Assembly (NCBI GenBank): GCA_965229685.1
Contig: OZ245920.1
Location: forward strand, 2,914,001 to 2,978,000
DNA: 64,000 nt
Origin: Pacificispira sp033344895
GTDB lineage: Bacteria > Pseudomonadota > Alphaproteobacteria > UBA8366 > Aestuariispiraceae
Direction: 5' to 3'
A program made the translations under genes and the position numbers. Shown here one piece after another: positions 8,116 to 16,526 of the stretch. Under the pieces are notes generated by a model. The model worked only from the letters and a program-made list of their open reading frames with translations. It ran no database searches and had not been told where the DNA came from. The stretch's first letter is position 1. Each line of letters opens with the position of its first letter.

Positions 8116-9318
8116 ATGGCCGCTATACAATCCGACACAGCGCCGAAGGACCGGCTTCCCTACTGGTTCAGTGCCGGACATCTGTGCATCGACTGGCCGT
8201 TCGGTGCCCTTTACATGATCGCACCGGCGGCCGGACTGTCGTTCGGCTGGTCTCCCGCGCAGGTCGGCCTGCTGCTGACGATTCAGAGCATCGGGGCATC
8301 GCTTGCCTATCTGCCGGCGGGCCTGCTGATGGATCGGGTGTCCAATCGTGGCCGCATCCTGATGTCGACATTTTTCTGGGTCTCCTTCGGATACATCCTG
8401 GCCAGCTACGCGCAGGGGTTCTGGCCCCTGGCGATCCTGATGGCGGTGGCCAGCATGGGGGACGCCGCCTGGCATCCCATGGCTACCGGCATTCTGGTCA
8501 AGGCCGCACCGGGTCAGCGCGCACGTGTTCTCGGCATCCACGCCATCGGCGGAGCCATGGCGGGGGTCTTTGCACCACTGTTTGCCAGTCACCTGCTCGA
8601 TCACGGCCTGTTCGGGATGGAAATGGACTGGCGCGACACGCTGATCGTTGTCGTGTTGCCGACAGCAGTCATGGGTTTCCTGTTCCTGATCCATGTTTCC
8701 CGGCAGGTGCCCAAGGTCGAACCCGGCACGGTCGCACGCCCTGATTTCCGCGGCCTGATACGTGACTGGGGCACGCCCTTCGGCGCCGGTCTGGTCGCCA
8801 TGATGGTGCTCTACAACCTCGGCCTGATCGGTGCGACGGCCATGACGCCGCTGTTCCTGCAGACCGATCAGGGCATGGATGTCTGGCAGGCCGGGCAGAT
8901 CTTTGCCGGGGTTCTGCTGGTCGGTGCCGTGCTGCAACCGCGGCTGGGCCGCCTGGCGGATGACGTCGGGCGTCGCCCCTTGATCTTTGCCGCGGCGGTA
9001 CTTTCCGCCATCGGTGGGGTGGTCGTCTTCCTGTCGACGGACACCTATTGGGTCGTGGGCGGTCTGGTTCTGTGTCTGGGCGCGCTGACATCGGTGCGGT
9101 CGGTGGTTCTGGCCTGCGCGGTCGATCTGTCCGGGCGCAGCGAAGCAACCACTCTGGGCATCGCCTTCGCGCTTCTGGACGGGGTCGGGGCTTTCGGTGC
9201 GGTGCTCGCCGGGCTGATCGGTGAGACGGACCTGAGCCGGGCCTACCTGATGACGGCGGTCTGCGCCGGCGCCGCAGGCATCGCGGCGGTGATGCTGCCG
9301 CGTCGCCCTGTCCGTTGA
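8116..9318 (+). CDS. MFS transporter
   Basis: The 400-aa inner-membrane protein has about 12 predicted membrane segments. The first half resembles the fosmidomycin-resistance (FSR) type of MFS exporters: SAGHLCIDWPFGALY with His and Asp in TM1, the loop motif GLLMDRVSNRGRIL after TM2, and GDAAWHPMATGI in TM4. A second loop, GRLADDVGRRPLI, matches the MFS motif A repeat after TM8. The substrate is unknown. The ATG at 8116 has a GGGGGAGAAG ribosome site. No neighbour clearly shares its function. Confidence 0.88.
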   Translation: MAAIQSDTAPKDRLPYWFSAGHLCIDWPFGALYMIAPAAGLSFGWSPAQVGLLLTIQSIGASLAYLPAGLLMDRVSNRGRILMSTFFWVSFGYILASYAQGFWPLAILMAVASMGDAAWHPMATGILVKAAPGQRARVLGIHAIGGAMAGVFAPLFASHLLDHGLFGMEMDWRDTLIVVVLPTAVMGFLFLIHVSRQVPKVEPGTVARPDFRGLIRDWGTPFGAGLVAMMVLYNLGLIGATAMTPLFLQTDQGMDVWQAGQIFAGVLLVGAVLQPRLGRLADDVGRRPLIFAAAVLSAIGGVVVFLSTDTYWVVGGLVLCLGALTSVRSVVLACAVDLSGRSEATTLGIAFALLDGVGAFGAVLAGLIGETDLSRAYLMTAVCAGAAGIAAVMLPRRPVR

Positions 9319-9409
9319 GATCTGGCACGGATTACTCTTGCCAGAATCCGGAACCGACGGCATATCAGCCGCGCGGCGCAACCGGCGTCGTTTCTTCGGA
9401 TATCCGGAC

Positions 9410-10375
9410 ATGCAGGATGATCGTTTGCGCGCCGAGCGCCGCTTGAATCTCGGCCTGGCACTGGTGGATGAGGGCGACCTCGCCGGTGCCGGAGAAGCAT
9501 TGACCGAGGCCTGCGCCATCGCGCCGAATTGGGCCGACGCGCATTTCGCCCTGGGCGACGTTCTGGAGAAACTGGGACGTCTCCGCGAAGCCGAAACGGC
9601 GTATCGCGCCTATCTGAAATGCGATCCGGACGACCGGATGGGCGCCCGGATTCGCCTGGGCCTGATGGGCGCCGCCCCGGTTCCGAAGCGTCTTCCCGCG
9701 GCCTATGTCGAAGCCTTGTTCGATCAGGAGGCCCACCGCTTCGACCGCAAGATGGTGGACACGTTGCAGTATCGCGGCCCCGATCATATTGCCCGCGCCG
9801 TTGAGAAGATCGCCGGCGCCCTGCCTGATGCCGCCCGTGCCTTGGATCTGGGATGCGGCACCGGACTGAGCGGTCGCGCCCTGAAACTCGTTGCGTCGGA
9901 GTTGCATGGCATCGACCTGTCGGCGGGCATGCTGAGCCAGGCGGCGGCGACCGGTCTTTATGACCGCGTCACGCAGGCCGATCTTCTGACCACCCCGTGG
10001 ACAGAGCCGGACCGGGCCTATCATCTGATCGCGGCGGCCGATGTCCTGAACTATATTGGCGATCTGGCACCGGTCTTTCGAATGGCTGCGGAAGCGCTCG
10101 TCCCCGGCGGTTACTTTGTCTTCACGGTAGAGGCCGGGACACGCCACGACATCGACCTCAGCGAGGGGCACCGCTACCGCCACGCGCTGTCTCGTCTACG
10201 CCCGTGGATCGCCGCAGCGTTGCTCGACATCGTGGCGCTGGAACGCTGCGTCCTGCGTCAGGAAAAGGGGCGCCCCGTTCAGGCCATGGTGCTGACATTG
10301 CGCAAACCGGATCTGACATCGGAACAACTCATCCCCACGGCACGGAACCACGGCGGGGCGCGCAACCCCGTGTGA
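9410..10375 (+). CDS. TPR-containing SAM-dependent methyltransferase
   Basis: The 321-aa protein has two N-terminal tetratricopeptide-like units (residues about 10-75: LVDEGDLAGAGEALTEACAI and LGRLREAETAYRAYLKCDP). A class I methyltransferase domain follows, with the SAM-binding ALDLGCGTGLSGRAL (about residue 140), HGIDLSAGML, and ADVLNYIGDL as the post-IV motif. This domain order is that of the COG4976 predicted methyltransferases, whose substrate is not known. I chose the ATG at 9410; an in-frame TTG at 9338 would add 24 residues lacking family character. A small TCTGGCA/TGCCAGA hairpin (9321-9345) lies between the MFS gene and this start. Confidence 0.85.
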   Translation: MQDDRLRAERRLNLGLALVDEGDLAGAGEALTEACAIAPNWADAHFALGDVLEKLGRLREAETAYRAYLKCDPDDRMGARIRLGLMGAAPVPKRLPAAYVEALFDQEAHRFDRKMVDTLQYRGPDHIARAVEKIAGALPDAARALDLGCGTGLSGRALKLVASELHGIDLSAGMLSQAAATGLYDRVTQADLLTTPWTEPDRAYHLIAAADVLNYIGDLAPVFRMAAEALVPGGYFVFTVEAGTRHDIDLSEGHRYRHALSRLRPWIAAALLDIVALERCVLRQEKGRPVQAMVLTLRKPDLTSEQLIPTARNHGGARNPV

Positions 10376-10458
10376 TAGCTTTCACCGTGTCTTGATTGGC
10401 GCATCATTCAGTTCCAGATCATATGCTGACCCCGGAATCGTCAGTCAGGAGAGATGCG

Positions 10459-11121
10459 ATGTTCTTCAACTTCCGTCAGGACAAGGCAGAAATGCCCGAC
10501 CCGCGCGATGCGCTGGCCGGCCGGGTCGAGGCCATGCGGGTCAATCCGATCCACCACCATCTGGGCACCCGGATTGTTGCGCCCTTCCCCGACGGAACGG
10601 AGAAGGCGGTCTTCGGTCTTGGCTGTTTCTGGGGGGCGGAGCGCGTTTTCTGGCGGACCCGCGGTGTGTATTCGACCGCCGTCGGATATGCGGGCGGATT
10701 TACACCGAACCCAACTTATGAGGAAGTCTGCAGCGGCAAGACCGGCCATAACGAGGTTGTGCAGGTGGTCTACGACCCGGGCGCGGTTCGCTACGCGGAT
10801 CTGCTGAAGGTCTTTTTCGAAGCACACGATCCGACCCAGGGCATGCGCCAGGGCAACGATGTCGGCACGCAATACCGATCCGGCATCTATGTTTTCGATT
10901 CCGTCCAGCGGGCGGAGGCCGAAGCGGCAAAGGCCGCCTATCAGGAGGTGCTTCGCGCTCGCGGCCTGGGACCGGTGACCACCGAAATCGTCGATGCGCC
11001 GGACTTCTACTACGCCGAGGACTACCACCAGGGCTATCTCAGCAAGAATCCTGGCGGATATTGCGGGCTGGGTGGGACGGGAATCGCCTGCCCCGCTATT
11101 CCGGATCAGACAGTGGCGTAA
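10459..11121 (+). CDS. msrA: Peptide methionine (S)-S-oxide reductase
   Basis: The enzyme repairs methionine-S-sulfoxide in proteins. The 220-aa product carries the MsrA signature FGLGCFWGAE with the catalytic Cys (about residue 51), YAGGFTPNPTYEEVCSGKTGHNEVVQV, and AEDYHQGYLSKNP near the C terminus. The ATG at 10459 follows TCAGGAGA with good spacing. An in-frame start at 10396 is longer but has no ribosome site. The last 26 nt overlap the convergent HTH gene. The C-terminal CGLGGTGIACP contains Cys residues that could be resolving cysteines. Confidence 0.95.
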   Translation: MFFNFRQDKAEMPDPRDALAGRVEAMRVNPIHHHLGTRIVAPFPDGTEKAVFGLGCFWGAERVFWRTRGVYSTAVGYAGGFTPNPTYEEVCSGKTGHNEVVQVVYDPGAVRYADLLKVFFEAHDPTQGMRQGNDVGTQYRSGIYVFDSVQRAEAEAAKAAYQEVLRARGLGPVTTEIVDAPDFYYAEDYHQGYLSKNPGGYCGLGGTGIACPAIPDQTVA

Positions 11122-11371
11122 CCGAACCCGCGACCTCGAGGGCGGGGTTATGGGGCGTCCGGCCTTTGGGCGGACCGTCATAGTCCCGAATGCCCGAGGC
11201 ATAGGCCGCGCAGGCCAGGCGGATATAGAGCGGGATTTCGATTTTCTTTCCGTCCCGCTCCCCCTTTTCATAATACTGAACGACGCGACGCTTCAGCCCC
11301 AACGCGTGGGCGGCCTCTTTCTGTGAAAGGTCCAGGCTCTTACGCCAATTCTTGAAGTCGTGCGGTTTCAA
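11096..11371 (-). CDS. XRE-like helix-turn-helix regulator
   Basis: This small 91-aa protein has a single Cro/C1-type helix-turn-helix (residues 6-40: FKNWRKSLDLSQKEAAHALGLKRRVVQYYEKGE). It probably starts at a TTG (11369-11371), with an AGGGGCAGGG ribosome-site-like stretch just upstream; I found no in-frame ATG. It is convergent and overlapping with msrA. Upstream of it, in the region shared with a divergent small gene, are three perfect GCGCAC-N3-GTGCGC palindromes, the obvious candidate operators for this protein (autoregulation plus control of the divergent gene). Confidence 0.82.
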   Translation of the reverse strand: MKPHDFKNWRKSLDLSQKEAAHALGLKRRVVQYYEKGERDGKKIEIPLYIRLACAAYASGIRDYDGPPKGRTPHNPALEVAGSVTPLSDPE

Positions 11372-11440
11372 TACCCTGCCCCTGCTCTTCCGTTACCCAA
11401 GACGGATTCCGACCCCTGACACTTGACTATTTATCACAAA

Positions 11441-11528
11441 GCGCACTTTGTGCGCATTTTTTCCTTGCCCTGCGCACATAGTGCGCCTAGGTAACTATCA
11501 GAGGCGCACCACGTGCGCAACCTTTGAC
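11441..11528. promoter_or_regulatory. Array of three GCGCAC-N3-GTGCGC operators
   Basis: Perfect 6-bp inverted repeats with a 3-nt spacer lie at 11441-11455 (spacer TTT), 11472-11486 (spacer ATA) and 11514-11528 (spacer CAC). The start-to-start distances of 31 and 42 bp are about 3 and 4 DNA turns, so all copies face the same side of the helix. Copy 2 fills the 17-bp gap between a possible -35 (TTGCCC, 11465-11470) and -10 (TAGGTA, 11488-11493) for the plus-strand gene. The array lies between a HTH regulator and the gene at 11595. Confidence 0.85.
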
Positions 11529-11594
11529 AAATTGGTCGGGTCACCGCTTCGGGAATTCCTCCCGACTCCGCCCGGCCGGAAGGAGGCTGAAATC

Positions 11595-11837
11595 ATGGCC
11601 ACTCTCTATGTCGGTGAAAAACATGCCTATCGCGATGAAGTGTCGGCCGCCCGCGCCGAATCCGCCCACATCGCCGTCCATGCCGCCCGTGCGCATACAC
11701 TGGACTGGGATGCGAAGCTGGTGTTTCGCGTCGATTTCGAAGATGGGCGCAGACATTTCACGACGGACGATATCGAGGTCCGCAAACTGGTCGAGAAGCA
11801 CCCGGATTGCCATGTGCATGTGATCACGGTCGCCTGA
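11595..11837 (+). CDS. Small protein of unknown function
   Basis: The 80-aa soluble protein (MATLYVGEKHAYRDEV...) starts at an ATG with a strong AGGAGG ribosome site (11581-11586). The middle (AKLVFRVDFEDGRRHFTTDD) looks like a beta-hairpin, followed by a His-rich end (HPDCHVHVITV). I do not recognise a family. The first 49 codons of a longer open frame (from 11448) run through the operator array and are not coding. Expression is probably controlled by the divergent HTH protein through the GCGCAC-N3-GTGCGC sites. Confidence 0.72.
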   Translation: MATLYVGEKHAYRDEVSAARAESAHIAVHAARAHTLDWDAKLVFRVDFEDGRRHFTTDDIEVRKLVEKHPDCHVHVITVA

Positions 11838-11875
11838 TCAACACGGCGCTCGAATTCAGCGCGTTCAGAAAGCAC

Positions 11876-11910
11876 ACCAAAAATCGCCCCCTTTTCCGGA
11901 AGGGGGCGAT
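11876..11910 (-). terminator. Terminator for the minus-strand gene at 11962-12279
   Basis: An 11-bp stem ATCGCCCCCTT/AAGGGGGCGAT (11883-11893 with 11900-11910) is followed, on the minus strand, by TTTTTGG. There is no T-run on the plus strand, so it mainly serves the leftward gene. Confidence 0.8.
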
Positions 11911-11961
11911 ACGCATTTCAGGGTAGATATCATTGGGCCGGGCAGCCGCCCGGCCATCCGA

Positions 11962-12279
11962 TCATGCCAGCAGATTCACCGCGGACCCGCGCGGCGGCGC
12001 ATTGTTTCCGCTGCGTTCGATCGCGGCACGGGCCGTCGCCTGAGCATCGCTGGGCAGGTCCTGACGGCTTTGCCCGGACCGACCGGAATCTTCGCCGTCG
12101 ACCGGCGCAACGGCGGCGCGCTGCTGCGGGGCCTCTGCTTCGCCCTGGCGCGACACCTGCTGCGTATCCGCCGCACGATCACGCTGTTGCGCGGCGGCGG
12201 CGTCCTGGGCGGGTTGTCGCTGGACGGAGGCGGCCTGAGCCGCCAAAAGCGTGTTCGGTTCGGTGCCTGTTACAATCAT
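11962..12279 (-). CDS. Gln/Ala-rich small protein of unknown function
   Basis: The 105-aa, low-complexity protein (MIVTGTEPNTLLAAQAASVQ...) is rich in Gln, Ala, Arg and Asp and is probably disordered. It ends GNNAPPRGSAVNLLA. The ATG at 12279 has GGGATG upstream, and a good terminator follows the stop, supporting a real single gene. There is no signal peptide or membrane segment. The function is unknown, and the composition is not enough to place it in a family. Confidence 0.6.
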   Translation of the reverse strand: MIVTGTEPNTLLAAQAASVQRQPAQDAAAAQQRDRAADTQQVSRQGEAEAPQQRAAVAPVDGEDSGRSGQSRQDLPSDAQATARAAIERSGNNAPPRGSAVNLLA

Positions 12280-12359
12280 GGCGTTTCATCCCATTGCGGC
12301 GGACTTCTGTCCATGGAGCCACTTGTAACGCCGATAAATTAAGAAATCCCTAAGACAAA

Positions 12360-13601
12360 CTAGGGTTTTCTTGTTATTCGCCAAATCGTTCCGCCGATTT
12401 CATCACCAATATAGATTGCACCGTCAGGCCCGATCGCGACCCCGACCGGTCGGCCCCATACCCTGGCCGGGCCCGGTGTCGCCGGGTTGGGAACATCGAT
12501 CCGGAAGCCGGTGGCAAAGTTAACATAGCGTCCGGTCGGCCGGCCGTTCTCGAATTCAATCCGGACAACCTTGTATCCTGTCGGCTCCGCCGCATTCCAA
12601 CTGCCGCGAAGGGTGACCAGGGCGTCATCGCGCCATGCCTCCGGGACATCGGCATCGGCCAGGAAGGCCAGTCCGATCGGCGCGCTGTGGGATTGAATGA
12701 GGACGTCCGGCACCACGGACTGGGCCACAAGGTCCGGACGCTCCTCACCGAAACCGGGCTGCGGGTGGGCGCCGATATAGGCATAGGGCCAACCATAGAA
12801 AGCGCCCTGCCGAACCTCGGTGAAGTAATCCGGCACCAGGCCGTCCCCCATACCGTCGCGCTCATTCACGACCGTATAGAGGCGGCCATCTTCCGGGCGC
12901 ACCGCGATTCCGACCGGGTTGCGCAGCCCCGCGGCAAATGTCTCGCCAGGCCCGAGCAACCCATCCTCGTCGACCTCAAACCGCTGGATGGTGGCGCGAG
13001 GCGGATCCTCTCGGGATATGTTGCCGCGCGATCCGATGCTGGCGTAGAGATACCTGCCGTCCGGAGAGAACGCGATGTTTCGGGTCCAGTGCCCGCTGCC
13101 CGACCCGAATACGCCGTCGCGGCTTACCGCCTCCACATCATCGGCCGGACCGCCGCCGTCCCGCCAGGGAACGCGATAGAGACGGTTCGTGTCCGCGATC
13201 CAAAGATACCCGTCATGCAGGGCCAGACCATGGGGTCTGCTCAGGCCACGCACGACATCGACGATCTCGTCCGCGCGGCCGTTTCCGTCTTCGTCCGGCA
13301 ACACGCTGACCGTCCCGGCGCGACTGCGCGCGACGATTACCAACCCGCCGGCATCCACCAGCATCTTGCGTGGCCCACCGACCTGCTGCGCGAAAAGGCG
13401 GATTTCGAAACCGTCGGGAACATCCGGCTCGCGCCCGCCACGGGGTACGGTATCGGAACTGTTGGAGACGGATTCCGTGGCGTAAGGTGCAGGCATGTCC
13501 TCCGGGGGCAGATGAAAGACCTGCCCCGGCCGGTCCTGGGCCTCGGCCGGTGCCGCAAGCACCAATGCCATGCCGAACAGTGACGCCGCGGCCGATTTCA
13601 T
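12360..13601 (-). CDS. Secreted PQQ-dependent sugar/sorbosone dehydrogenase-like beta-propeller protein
   Basis: The 413-aa precursor has a Sec signal peptide (MKSAAASLFGMALVLAAPAEA). The mature part fits the six-bladed beta-propeller of the soluble glucose/L-sorbosone dehydrogenase family (GSDH): VPDGFEIRLFA, DEDGNGRADEIV (a calcium-loop-like segment), GLSRPHGLALHDGYLWI, HWTRNIAFSPDGRYLYASIGSRGN, AAGLRNPVGIAV, YGWPYAYIG and the C-terminal RPVGVAIGPDGAIYIGDE. Activity would need PQQ, and the substrate is unknown. The ATG at 13601 follows GGAGGGG; a TTG at 13616 was rejected. It lies downstream of pgk on the same strand but 78 nt away. Confidence 0.85.
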   Translation of the reverse strand: MKSAAASLFGMALVLAAPAEAQDRPGQVFHLPPEDMPAPYATESVSNSSDTVPRGGREPDVPDGFEIRLFAQQVGGPRKMLVDAGGLVIVARSRAGTVSVLPDEDGNGRADEIVDVVRGLSRPHGLALHDGYLWIADTNRLYRVPWRDGGGPADDVEAVSRDGVFGSGSGHWTRNIAFSPDGRYLYASIGSRGNISREDPPRATIQRFEVDEDGLLGPGETFAAGLRNPVGIAVRPEDGRLYTVVNERDGMGDGLVPDYFTEVRQGAFYGWPYAYIGAHPQPGFGEERPDLVAQSVVPDVLIQSHSAPIGLAFLADADVPEAWRDDALVTLRGSWNAAEPTGYKVVRIEFENGRPTGRYVNFATGFRIDVPNPATPGPARVWGRPVGVAIGPDGAIYIGDEIGGTIWRITRKP

Positions 13602-13679
13602 TCTCCGCCCCTCCAATTCGTAGTCATGGACGACCTAAGAGTAAGGGCCCGGGCGCCAATGTCGACGGTTCGTAAGTGA

Positions 13680-14867
13680 TCAGCCTTCCAACGCGGCGAC
13701 CCCGGGCAGTTCGCGCCCTTCCATCCACTCCAGGAATGCACCGCCGGCCGTGGAGACATAACTGAACTGGTCGGATACGCCGGCCGCCGCCAAAGCCGCC
13801 ACCGTATCCCCGCCCCCGGCGACGGAGACCAGCGTCCCGGCCTTGGTAAGTTCCGCAGCCTTCCGGGCCAGCGCTACGGTTCCGGCATCGAAGGGCGGAA
13901 TTTCAAAGGCCCCCATCGGACCGTTCCAAATCAGCGTTCGACAATCTTCCAGTTCCGCGGACAACGCACGGGCGGTATCCGGTCCGATGTCGAGAATCAT
14001 CTTGTCGGCCTGCACGGCGTCCAGCCGTACGGTATCGCTCGCGGCGCCGGCGGCGAATTCGGAGGCCACCGTCACATCGCTGGGCAGGCCGATCCGACAA
14101 CCGGCCGCATCGGCGCGTCCCAGGATTTCACGGGCAGTATTGGCCAGGTCCTTTTCACACAAGCTCTTGCCGACATCCTTGCCCATCGCATGCAGAAAGG
14201 TGTTCGCCATCCCGCCACCGATGATGAGCAGATCGACCTTCTCGACCAGATGGTTCAGCACCGCCAGTTTCGTGGAAACTTTCGCACCGCCGACAATCGC
14301 CGCGACCGGGCGTTTCGGGTCTCCAAGCGCCGCATCCAGTGCTTCCAGTTCCGCCTGCATGTTGCGCCCGGCCAACGCGGGCAGGCATTTGGCGATGGCA
14401 TGGGTGGAGGCATGGGCGCGGTGAGCGGCCGAGAAGGCGTCATTCACATACACATCGCCCAAATCGGCGAGGGCCTTCGCGAACTCCGCATCGTTGCCTT
14501 CTTCCTCGGCGTGGTAGCGCAGGTTCTCCAGTACAACGATGCCATCCTGCGGCGCCGCGGCAATGGCGGCAGAAGCAGCGTCGCCGACGCATTCCTCGGC
14601 GAAGGTCACCGGACGGCCCAACACTTCTTCAACGGCCTTCGCGACCGGCGCCAGGGACATTTCGGGGACGCGCTGGCCCTTCGGTCGTCCGAAATGGGAT
14701 AGCAGGACAACCTTCGCCCCTGCCCCGATCAGGGAATCCACCGTCGGACGCAGGCGTTCTATACGCGTTGCATCGCTGACCACGCCATCGCGCATCGGCA
14801 CATTGAGGTCCGCCCGGACCAGTGCCGTCTTGCCGGAAAGATCGATATCGTCGAGGGTCTTGAACAT
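13680..14867 (-). CDS. pgk: Phosphoglycerate kinase
   Basis: It transfers phosphate between 1,3-bisphosphoglycerate and ADP in glycolysis/Calvin-type metabolism. The 395-aa product has normal PGK length and motifs: KTALVRADLNVPM (residues 13-25, substrate loop), LLSHFGRPKG, VLENLRYHAEEEGND, the GGAKVSTKLAVL and GGGMANTFL nucleotide-domain segments, GPMGAFE and the C-terminal VSVAGGGDTVAAL. I chose the ATG at 14867; 59 extra residues up to 15044 in the open frame are non-homologous. No gapdh or fba neighbours are visible, so it stands alone here. Confidence 0.97.
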   Translation of the reverse strand: MFKTLDDIDLSGKTALVRADLNVPMRDGVVSDATRIERLRPTVDSLIGAGAKVVLLSHFGRPKGQRVPEMSLAPVAKAVEEVLGRPVTFAEECVGDAASAAIAAAPQDGIVVLENLRYHAEEEGNDAEFAKALADLGDVYVNDAFSAAHRAHASTHAIAKCLPALAGRNMQAELEALDAALGDPKRPVAAIVGGAKVSTKLAVLNHLVEKVDLLIIGGGMANTFLHAMGKDVGKSLCEKDLANTAREILGRADAAGCRIGLPSDVTVASEFAAGAASDTVRLDAVQADKMILDIGPDTARALSAELEDCRTLIWNGPMGAFEIPPFDAGTVALARKAAELTKAGTLVSVAGGGDTVAALAAAGVSDQFSYVSTAGGAFLEWMEGRELPGVAALEG

Positions 14868-15036
14868 GCTGCGCCGCCTCTGAAGAGTTGGAAAATCCGC
14901 TATTCCTCTATCGGATCGGTCCCGGCTGGGAAAGCCCGCGATGCCCGGTCGAAGTGTCGCGCAATCGATGCTGGTCGATTTCCCCGACAGACACCAGATT
15001 GTATGGGTCGGGTCATGAGGACAAGGAGGGCCGGTT

Positions 15037-16074
15037 ATGTCCATTTTTGGGCGCGCCCTGTTCAGCGCCGGTCAGGCGTCCCGTGCCGTATGGTTCGGAG
15101 CACAGTACAGTATCGCCCAGAAACTTGCACCGCCGCTTGATGGGCCGGTGCCGGCGCCGGGTAGCATTCCGGGCTGGCCCTACATCCTGAAGGATCTGCG
15201 TCGGCTGCAACAGCGCGACTGGTCGAACGTCGAGGCCGGCTACTATCCCCCGCCCGCGGATCTACTCGTTCCGCCCGGCAAGATGCTGCGCAATGCTGCG
15301 CGTTTCCTGCGCGATGTCCCGGCCGTCAACCTGCGCCGCCGCCTGAAGGCGAACAGCGAGACGTTCAACGAGCAGTACCGGGGCAGACGACCGCGATACT
15401 ATCTCCAGAACTTCCACTATCAGTCCGGCGGCTGGATGACGGAGGACAGCGCAGCGCTGTACGACCATCAGGTCGAGGTCCTGTTCACGGGTGGGGCGGA
15501 TGCGATGCGGCGGCAGGCCCTGGTTCCGATCGGCGACTGGATCCGGGCAAACGGGATCGAGAACAAGCGCCTCCTGGATGTCGCCTGCGGCACGGCACGG
15601 TTTCTGTTCGACGTCAAACGTGCCCATCCCGGTCTATCGGTCGTCGGGCTGGATCTCAGCGAAGCCTATCTGGCACGGGCATGTCGCAACCTAAGACGCT
15701 GGCGCGGGGATTTCCGTCCGATCCTGTCGAAGGCCGAGGCGATGCCGTTGCGCGACCGCGAAGGCGCCGATCTGATCACAGCGATCTTCCTGTTTCATGA
15801 GTTGCCGGCAAAGGTCCGTCGGTCCGTCCTTCGCGAAGTCGCCCGGGTCCTGCGGCCCGGCGGTCGGTTCGTTCTGGTGGATTCGATCCAGATCGGCGAC
15901 CACCCGGCCTATGACAGGCTGTTGGACCGGTTCCCGCTGGCCTTCCACGAGCCCTATTACAAGGATTATATCCGGGACGATCTGGTCACGGCGGCAGCAG
16001 AAGCGGGGCTGGTTCATCGATCGACCGCGCGGGCATTCTTCGCGCGGGTCATGACCTTCGATCGACCGAAATGA
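15037..16074 (+). CDS. Class I SAM-dependent methyltransferase
   Basis: The 345-aa protein has a long N-terminal region (about 165 residues, Arg-rich, with RYYLQNFHYQSGGWMTEDSA). A UbiE-like methyltransferase domain follows: KRLLDVACGTARFLFDV (motif I), VVGLDLSEAYLARA, GADLITAIFLFHELP, VLRPGGRFVLVDSIQ. The substrate is unknown. The N-terminal part may act in substrate or membrane binding. The ATG at 15037 follows AAGGAGGG. It is divergent from pgk and ends 2 nt from the convergent DUF393 gene. Confidence 0.88.
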   Translation: MSIFGRALFSAGQASRAVWFGAQYSIAQKLAPPLDGPVPAPGSIPGWPYILKDLRRLQQRDWSNVEAGYYPPPADLLVPPGKMLRNAARFLRDVPAVNLRRRLKANSETFNEQYRGRRPRYYLQNFHYQSGGWMTEDSAALYDHQVEVLFTGGADAMRRQALVPIGDWIRANGIENKRLLDVACGTARFLFDVKRAHPGLSVVGLDLSEAYLARACRNLRRWRGDFRPILSKAEAMPLRDREGADLITAIFLFHELPAKVRRSVLREVARVLRPGGRFVLVDSIQIGDHPAYDRLLDRFPLAFHEPYYKDYIRDDLVTAAAEAGLVHRSTARAFFARVMTFDRPK

Positions 16075-16076
16075 GG

Positions 16077-16472
16077 TCAGCGGCCCCGGTGGCGATTCCA
16101 GGCGTACAGTGCGGGCGCGAGCACCCAATCGTAAAGCGCTGCGCCCAGATGGTAGACGCCCGGCAATGCCACAAGGCGCGCCAGAGTGCGATAGCGCGGC
16201 ATCTGTCGCCAGAGCACGAGAAACGCGTCCACCCCGCGATGGACGTTGCCTTCGGCGTCGAGGACCGTCATGCGGCGCTTCACATCTTCCCGATCCAGCC
16301 CCAGTTCTTCCAGGATCGGGGCATCGACACCCGATGAGATGTCCGCCCAGCCAATGACAACGGCCTGCCGCTCGCAATATCCCTGGTAATGGGAGATTTC
16401 GGCGCTGCAGACCGGACAGGCCCCGTGATAGAGGGCTGTTACACGGCCAGATGACGGTGTCGTTTCAGTCAT
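16077..16472 (-). CDS. DCC-family thiol-disulfide oxidoreductase-like protein (DUF393)
   Basis: The 131-aa protein carries the DCC-family signature near the N terminus, YHGACPVCSAEISHYQ, with a CxxC pair (Cys at about 19 and 22), followed by ADISSGVDAP and DAFLVLWRQMPRYRTLARL, as in DUF393 proteins. The family is predicted to have a thioredoxin-like fold with redox activity; the partner is unknown. It lies downstream of the SBP-MscS fusion gene on the same strand, 54 nt away, and could be co-transcribed with it. Confidence 0.88.
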   Translation of the reverse strand: MTETTPSSGRVTALYHGACPVCSAEISHYQGYCERQAVVIGWADISSGVDAPILEELGLDREDVKRRMTVLDAEGNVHRGVDAFLVLWRQMPRYRTLARLVALPGVYHLGAALYDWVLAPALYAWNRHRGR

Positions 16473-16526
16473 AGGACAGATGTCGGGCGCATTCCCCTGC
16501 CCGGCAAGGGGAGCGGACCTCCTGTG

